From: Lumbricus terrestris
Taxonomy: Eukaryota > Annelida > Clitellata > Crassiclitellata > Lumbricidae
Direction: 5' to 3'
NCBI GenBank assembly: GCA_949752735.1
Contig: OX457042.1
Location: forward strand, 38,636,195 to 38,700,194
Length of the DNA stretch: 64,000 bases
In this document: one piece after another, positions 58,501-64,000 of the stretch
Layout: the number at the start of each line of letters is the position of its first letter
Position numbering within the stretch: position 1 is the stretch's first letter
Position numbers and translations under genes: made by a program
Notes under the pieces: model-generated
Databases searched by the model: none
Told to the model about the DNA's origin: nothing
The model's input: only the letters and a program-made list of their open reading frames with translations

Positions 58501-58861
58501 AGAATTGGCATCTGTGCTATGTTTACTAATTTTTATATTAAAAACCAAAAATAACTCCATCCAGGTTCTTGCATATTTGGAAAGAGCACAAAAAACTGAT
58601 TGCACAAAAAATATTTCAGCCCTCTTGCTCGTTTCATGGTCGAGATATAACAGTCTAAATTTGGTGTATCATGCCGTTTTCTCGTAGTTCGTTTTTTGGT
58701 CACTAACTTCAAAAATTAATATCTCGGTCAAATTTTGAGATATTCTGCTCAACTTTTCACTGTTATTCCTTATATTGCATGTAGTTTATGCACAAAAATT
58801 TTCAGAAAAATCTAAAGGGGTGTGATGGCAAATTGTCACTTTGATGGTTGATTTGACATGG
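55533..58861. mobile_element. 3.3 kb near-perfect palindromic element
   Basis: The left arm begins CCACGTCAAATCAACC and the right arm ends in the matching GGTTGATTTGACATGG. Most of the length is an inverted repeat: the 101-codon frame at 55893-56198 (+) is repeated without an amino-acid change at 58187-58492 (-), and the 133-codon frame at 55902-56303 (-) recurs at 58082-58483 (+) with one change. Inner parts are tandem units of 185-195 bp with 'atgatccacaatgcttggac' and 'caatattcacaaacttataa' (about six in the left arm, three in the right). None of the frames looks like a real protein. Confidence 0.9.
56230..57360. repeat. Tandem ~190 bp array, left arm of palindrome
   Basis: About six units, each with a 'gcatgatccacaa' block, 'aaccagaggactgatattgt', 'gtaatcagtttctt' and 'gcacaaatgccaattta'. 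One unit (around 56830) lacks the middle third. Confidence 0.88.
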
Positions 58862-59632
58862 AATGACCCAGTGACTATCCGAAAAATTATACCCAACTAC
58901 TCTTTTTTGCGTAAAGGTACACGCTGCAACAAAGTACGTGTTCTAAGCAAGTATAAACTGCCTATTTCCCCGACTGTCCGCACCTAAAACTGCTCTAGAA
59001 AACAATTCTATTAATTTCATTTTGTTGATATTTTTCTGGTAAGATAAAGTGGGAAGGGAAGGGGAAGATGAGTGCGAACAGAACATCACTGCTAGGGGTC
59101 GTTCCAGACTGGCCGAGCCAGTGACTAGTTACACCTAGAGGTTGCTAGATTTATTTTCCCTAGTCACCGTCAGAGGTGGCTCAAGTGAGAATTATAAGGC
59201 TAGAGGTTTCTCAAGACTGGCAGCGAGGAAGTAGTTAGGCAGGCGTGAAACTCTAAGGCAATGTCACTGTAAATAAAAAAATTTCCACAAAATTTTCCGA
59301 GTCGCAGCAATAAAAGTGAGTCGGTCGGGTTACCTGAAACACAACCATTTTTTGGCCTAAGATCCAACTCTATACGGAAGGCAATGTCACCGTATTATGT
59401 CAATACAAATTTAAAAAAAAGAAACAATTTTTTTAATAAACTTTTTTTAATTAACTTTTTTTTTAATAAAAAATTTCAAACAATTATTTGAGTCGCGGCA
59501 ATGAAAGAGGGTCGGTCGGGTTACCGGAAACACAACATTTTTTTTTGGCCTAATGAATATGTGCATCAGGTTGTGGGGCTTGATTGGTGAGCTAGCGGCA
59601 AATTGAAGATGGAACTGGACGTGGTGAAACAA

Positions 59633-59830
59633 CTGGAAAGGTTAAAGCAGATAAGAGTTTAGGAAACAATGAACTATATCCTAAATTTTTACGTGAAGTG
59701 AGGGAAGAAATTGGAGAGACAGTGGCACAGATAGTCAATAAATTGATACAGACTGGAGCTGTTCCACAAGAATTGAGAGATGACCTCATAGTGCCACTGT
59801 TTATAAAGGAAAGCAAGCGAACCATGTATG
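59633..59830 (+). pseudogene. LINE reverse-transcriptase N-terminal fragment
   Basis: The frame reads TGKVKADKSLGNNELYPKFL, REVREEIGETVAQIVNKLIQ, TGAVPQELRDDLIVPLFIKE and SKR before the match ends. This is the KADKSPGPDELxPxxLKE...VPxxWxxAxVxPLFKKG start of a LINE RT. No palm motifs follow. Confidence 0.75.
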
Positions 59831-60629
59831 TGCAGACCAGTCAGTTTAACACTGCCCCAGCGTCTTCTGAATCATTTAAAACCCTTGTTATGCTATAGAT
59901 GTTAAATAGTGAGCATTGGTGCAGATGTTCAAGCATAGCGTTTCTCACATGCTGAGGAAACATGTCAACATGTAGTAATGGTGAAGAAACATTACCAGTG
60001 CTGCAGATGAACTATTTTATTTAAGAAATATGCCTGATGAACTTTAGTTTTCATCCAGGCACCAAGCACTTCTGAACCAGTTTCTTCACTAAGGAGATGG
60101 CTGCTGCATCTGGGTTTTTGACTTTTGCTTGGGTGTCGTAAGTATAATATAATAATGAGCTGAAACCTGAAAGAAGAAAGGATTAAATATAAACCATCAG
60201 TATGCAGAATATGGCGTTAAGGACTTTAACCCTGTGGAAACCAAGTGTGACTACTGGACCAGTCAGACTATTTGGCTGAGTGTAGCCAGAGGGGTATAAT
60301 GCAGACAAATGGCGAGCCATGACACTAACTGAAATTTCAAGGCATTTAAAAGGTTTGTCAAGGTCAAATGGTGTCAAAGATCAAAGTCTTCATCAAAGAG
60401 CAGTTATAAAATGTTAAAAAGAATGTGACTGAATGTTTGGAAAGCACTGATCTAATATATAAAGGGGTCATTGCATAATTACGTAATGCCGAAAATGACC
60501 GTTTTTTTTATTTGACCACAAAAATAAAATTTTACACACTGCTGAAAGTTTCACGGACTAAATTGCTCATTGATAATGAATAAAAATTAAGATGAACCAA
60601 TTATGTGCCTAGTCTGGGCACTTTGATAA
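59831..60629. other. No gene recognised
   Basis: Unclassified sequence; 'ggggtcattgcataattacg' near 60466 resembles an inverted-repeat terminus but its partner was not found. Confidence 0.45.
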
Positions 60630-61222
60630 TCTATATAAATAAAAATGTAAAAAGTTACTGTTTGTTACCTCGGATCTCGGAGAGTTCTGAACCGATTGCT
60701 TTGAAAATTTTCGCAAACCGTTCCACTCGAACATCCCCGGTTTTTTTATGCCTTTTGGGAAAAAGCGCAATCTTTACGACCCAAAAAACACGACTATGCG
60801 ATCTATTCGAGCGATGTCGATTTCAAATCTCACCCAATGTTGCTTTCGAATACGACCGTCTATTTATAGCGCACATGCGTGCTTAGTTTTATAGCCATTT
60901 TTATAACGCATATATTTATCCAACTGTTGGTTTGAACAAAATCAAGGATCTCTTCACCGATTGCTTTCAAATTTTCACACAATGTTCCTTTCGAATTCGA
61001 TCGCCAGGGTTTTTAATATGCTTTTTTTTGAAAAAGCGCAATATTTCAAGGATCTAGAAAAGTTTTGCGGATGGACGGACGGACGGATGGACCGACAACA
61101 GACTTTAGGTTTAAATTTTTTTTAAATCATTTTTATGCAAATTTGTAGGTCACTGCGACTATTTTCAGCTCTCAATTTACTTTAAACCCGAGATAGGAAC
61201 ATTTTAAATTACGATGCGGTAA

Positions 61223-62201
61223 TAGGGTTGCCAGGCGTCCGGTAATGAACCGGACAGTCCGGTATTTACACAAACTGTCCGGTCAGAAATTTCAGACATT
61301 ACCGGACATGGCTGTGTCCGGTAAATAATTATTGCCAGCAACAATTAAGTGTATTTGGAGTGTGTAGTTTCTTGGGCCATGAAAATATCTGCTGACGATT
61401 TTCCCGCGTATAATGGTTGCCTTGTGAAACAAAGCCAAACTTATAGCCTACATACCGATCATCGTCGAAATGACGGCGTCGTTAAATAAACTATCATAAC
61501 AGAGCCAAATATATGATGCACGAATCATACTAGCCTGTATAGGCCGACCTTGTGCGTATAACGTTGGAGGCTGGATTCATAGTTCAAATAATGGTTGAAC
61601 CGAATCTCCGTATTTAGGCCATGTCTCTGTATGTCTGTTTGCTCGTCTGTCTGTCTCTATCTGCACAAACGATCTCTCCCTCTCTGTCTGTCTATCTCTC
61701 TCTTTTCCCTTAAGGCACACCGACGCTTGTAGGCTTATTAATCTGTCTGTGCTTATCTGCCTCTCTATCTCTGTCTGTCTATGTCTGACTGTGTCGATCT
61801 TTCTAGCCTGTGTCTTAACCCCCTCCCCACTGATTAATTATATTTGTCAGTACAAAGATTCCCGCCTTAATGATGGATGGCGTTTAGCTTTGAAGGTCTG
61901 TAGTTCAACTGAGGTTATCTACAGAATGGAACTGAGTGCTAGAATCGTTAAATGTATTTTTTATTATTGTTTAATATCCGAATTCACTCATTCGTACCGG
62001 CGCCAAATTTTCAAATTGGGCACTATAATAATTATATAGATCTATAGGCCTATGAATAATCTTATCCACCCTTCAGATCTATAGGCATGTACTTGGCTGA
62101 GTTTCCAAACGGACGTCTGTTTTTAAAAAGCAAGTTATCTAGGCGTCCGCGGTTTGGCTCACACATTGCAACTTTCAAACAGTCCCCGGCACTAATACTG
62201 C

Positions 62202-62237
<36 letters not shown>

Positions 62238-62448
62238 GAATTACCCAATGTTGCCCGGGAATTTCGGTTTTTCGCCCCCGTCAGGCCTCACCCCACACAC
62301 ACGCACACACACACACATCACACACGTATACACACACACGCACGCACACACACATATATATCAAGTTACGGGCCATATATATATATATATAGCCCGTAAC
62401 TTGATGGCCATTGTCCGGTAATTTCCTGAAGGCCACCTGGCAACCTTA
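61223..62448. mobile_element. hAT-type element, 1226 bp, TSD TGCGGTAA
   Basis: The ends TAGGGTTGCCAGGCG and (reverse complement) TAAGGTTGCCAGGTG are inverted. The 8 bp TGCGGTAA stands on both sides (61215-61222 and 62449-62456). Both arms contain 'gtccggtaa' motifs. The interior has (CTGT)n tracts, a (TA)n tract, a degenerate Helitron-like end at about 62236-62290, (CA)n and a hairpin; no transposase. Confidence 0.85.
62360..62405. repeat. Perfect 14 bp hairpin around (TA)n
   Basis: ATCAAGTTACGGGC (62360-62373) and its exact reverse complement (62392-62405) flank an 18 bp TA-rich loop. Confidence 0.9.
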
Positions 62449-63424
62449 TGCGGTAATTAGCGCAAAATAAAGATGCCATTGATGGTCGTATGCATTATTA
62501 GTTCGAAGCCGTTCACACTTGGCGATATTTCATTTCTTTATTTCACTTCTATATTTCTTTTAATTTCTTTTGACGACGTCATGTCTGGCCATTGGCATGG
62601 CTAAAGTGGATAAACACGTATCAAGCCGAATCACAATAATAAATAATAATTATTAAAGTAATGATATTACAAACTGATGACTGCAAGGTAAGAGAAATAT
62701 AATCACAATAGCAACAAGTAATTAATGTCGTATCTCGACATTTATGCAGCGCCTATTCAGTGGCGGTCTCAGTGCAGAAACCCCAGGGAAAGAGATATGC
62801 ACTGTGTAGGTCTAGACGGGGAAGGGGTGGAAGACCCAAGACACAGGCACATGGTGGAGGTGAAAGGTCATTCAAAGCACATGAGCATTTATTTTGACGG
62901 TGAGATGGTGGGAAGTGGGTCAGTGTAAGGGTGAAGTGTGATCAGGTTGTGGGGCGAAAAATCAAAATTTACCAGGTAACAGTGGCTGTATACCCAAGGT
63001 GACTGGGACTAGTTGGGGCTGGGTATTGCGGAGTGGATTGCAGACGGAGTGGAGGCCGTGGTTGACAGGGTAGGGCGAAGTGGGAGCAGGGTGGGGCAGA
63101 GTAGGGGCGGAGTGGGGTTGAGGGTGGGGTGAAGCTGAATTTGGTTACAGGTGGAGTGGTGTTGCAGGCGGGGTAGGGCTGGGGCGGGATGGATGGCTCA
63201 ATAGGCAGGATGGAGGTTGGGTTGATTGGTGGGGTGGATGAGAAGTGGCAAGAATACGAGCTTTGCTGGGGAACACTGGGTGGGGTGAAAAACCAAAATT
63301 TCCCAGGGCAACGCTGGGTACCACAGCTTATAATGTCATATTTTCAGGTAGTAGTGCGTATCCTACCACAAACAGACAAAGCAGTTCTTTAATGGTGTCT
63401 AACTGCTGCTTACTTTTCTCATTA

Positions 63425-63710
63425 TTTATCAAATCAAAACGACTTAAAAACAAGAAAGTTACGATACTTCGGACACGTGATGAGACAGCAAAAGGAAAGC
63501 ATAGAAAACAACCTGATGACGGGACTGATGGAGGGAGAAAGGGGAAGAGGAAGACCAAGAATGGCATGGATAGACAACATCTTGAAGTGGACTGGACTTT
63601 CGGGGAGGAGGTTAATGAACATGGCAGGAGATAGACAACTGTGGAAAATGCTCATCCATTCGTGCAGCCAACCGTCGCAGAGCGACGATGGCGGAATGAC
63701 ATGACATGAA
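63425..63710 (+). pseudogene. LINE C-terminal fragment
   Basis: Reading 63425 onward with 63477-63704 gives NDLKTRKLRYFGHVMRQQKE, then NNLMTGLMEGERGRGRPRMA with WIDNILKWTGLS and SCSQPSQSDDG. This is the KLRYFGHVxR...GxRGRGRPRxxWxDNIxxWTG tail of a LINE protein group (RTE/Jockey-like). It is uninterrupted but lacks everything upstream. Confidence 0.75.
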
Positions 63711-64000
63711 ACGACTTCCACCTAATGCTGTACAGGAAGTCTCACAAATTACCACCATCACCCATTTTAATGTATGTGGGTTACACTAGCGCTGATGAAC
63801 GAACGGGAACAGATTGAGTGGCTGATGGGTGAAGATGAAGCGTTGACAGTGTCTACAATCTCAATCCTCCAGTGCAGCAGATATGGCAGACGAAGCTGAT
63901 GAACGCCTGTTTAAAGCTGTGCGCAATGATAAACTGCATGTACTCTATCGATTATTCCCTCTGCCTCGTCCTTGTGGTTAATGGTCATGAACTCCGTCCT
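63711..64000. other. Window end, no feature recognised
   Basis: No reading frame or repeat identified before the end of the window. Confidence 0.5.

Larger units (their letters stand above)
55422..59551. mobile_element. Outer inverted-repeat element around the palindrome
   Basis: AGGCCCAAAAAATAATGTTG (55422) with GTTTCCGGTAAC behind it is matched in reverse complement by GGTTACCGGAAACACAAC and TTTTTTGGCCT ending at 59551. A second partial copy of the right end is at about 59329-59372. Between them lies the palindrome 55533-58861 and a spacer (58862-59320) without genes. No flanking duplication was identified. Confidence 0.55.
60630..63330 (+). mobile_element. Candidate non-autonomous Helitron with nested hAT
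   Basis: It starts with TCTATATAAATAAAAATG after an A. This leader, with 'ctcggatctcggagagttct' and 'gaaccgattgctttga', is of the kind I recall from the 5' ends of animal Helitrons. It ends in 'cccagggcaacgctgggtac' and CACAGCTTA before T63331, a hairpin-type end. G-rich minisatellite sequence fills 62940-63250. An internal duplication of the 5' block lies at 60950-61070. A hAT (61223-62448) is nested inside. No Rep/helicase is seen. Pairing of the two ends is inference. Confidence 0.55.

Noticed and set aside
1..64000. CRISPR arrays, bacterial operons, LTR retrotransposons or complete tRNA/rRNA genes
   Set aside because: The tandem repeats lack uniform spacer structure, no LTR pairs or gag/protease motifs were seen, and tRNA-like boxes occur only as SINE heads.

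Overview
The window reads as animal nuclear DNA, most likely from a marine invertebrate. The only securely recognised host gene is a TOGARAM1/Crescerin-type ciliary TOG-domain gene. There is one weaker set of exon candidates near 7.9-9.4 kb. Almost everything else is transposable-element DNA in many layers: LINEs, hAT, Tc1/mariner-like, Helitron-like, tRNA-derived SINEs and several long-inverted-repeat elements I cannot assign. There are also long (TA)n and (GACA)n tracts and a conspicuous short palindrome, TAGGCCTA, scattered mainly between about 18 and 45 kb. I cannot name the species; an echinoderm or other deuterostome is plausible but not shown.

Layout. 1-7640: a long-inverted-repeat element (left end outside the window) whose arms are tandem 150-165 bp units. 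Its core holds a decayed copy of a multi-copy invertebrate protein family that looks FEN1/XPG-like with a cysteine-rich tail. A full-length, uninterrupted LINE (3016-7245) is inserted in its right arm. 7910-9384: exon candidates ending in an acidic C-terminus. 11755-15830: LINE remnants split by an inverted-repeat element that is itself split by a TA-flanked element. 16495-17945: another LINE remnant carrying a 167 bp hAT insertion with a perfect 8 bp duplication. 18178-21304: a fold-back element abutted by a hAT with a second hAT nested inside. 24-34 kb: MITEs, a hAT, two copies of one mariner-like family and two LINE 3' ends. 34929-38799: a second long-inverted-repeat element with YY1-like 'aagatggcgg' motifs and traces of the same FEN-like family as at 1.1-2.2 kb. 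39-45 kb: four further inverted-repeat elements and a SINE. 45.9-48.4 kb: a Helitron-like end, LINE remnants and a SINE.

49302-51219 is one large TOGARAM1 exon on the + strand with TOG1 and TOG2. Nothing recognisable as the later exons follows before 64 kb, so the intron after it is either longer than 12.7 kb or the remaining exons are too divergent to see. That interval holds a Helitron-like end, a SINE, a mariner-like copy split by a Helitron exactly between A and T, a 3.3 kb near-perfect palindrome inside a larger inverted-repeat element, a Helitron containing a hAT, and two LINE fragments.

The most interesting signal is the pair of long-inverted-repeat elements (1-7640 and 34929-38799). 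They share an architecture (tandem subterminal repeats rich in ATGGCGGCCAT-like motifs) and each carries remains of the same nuclease-like gene, which suggests a DNA transposon group with a non-standard candidate transposition protein.
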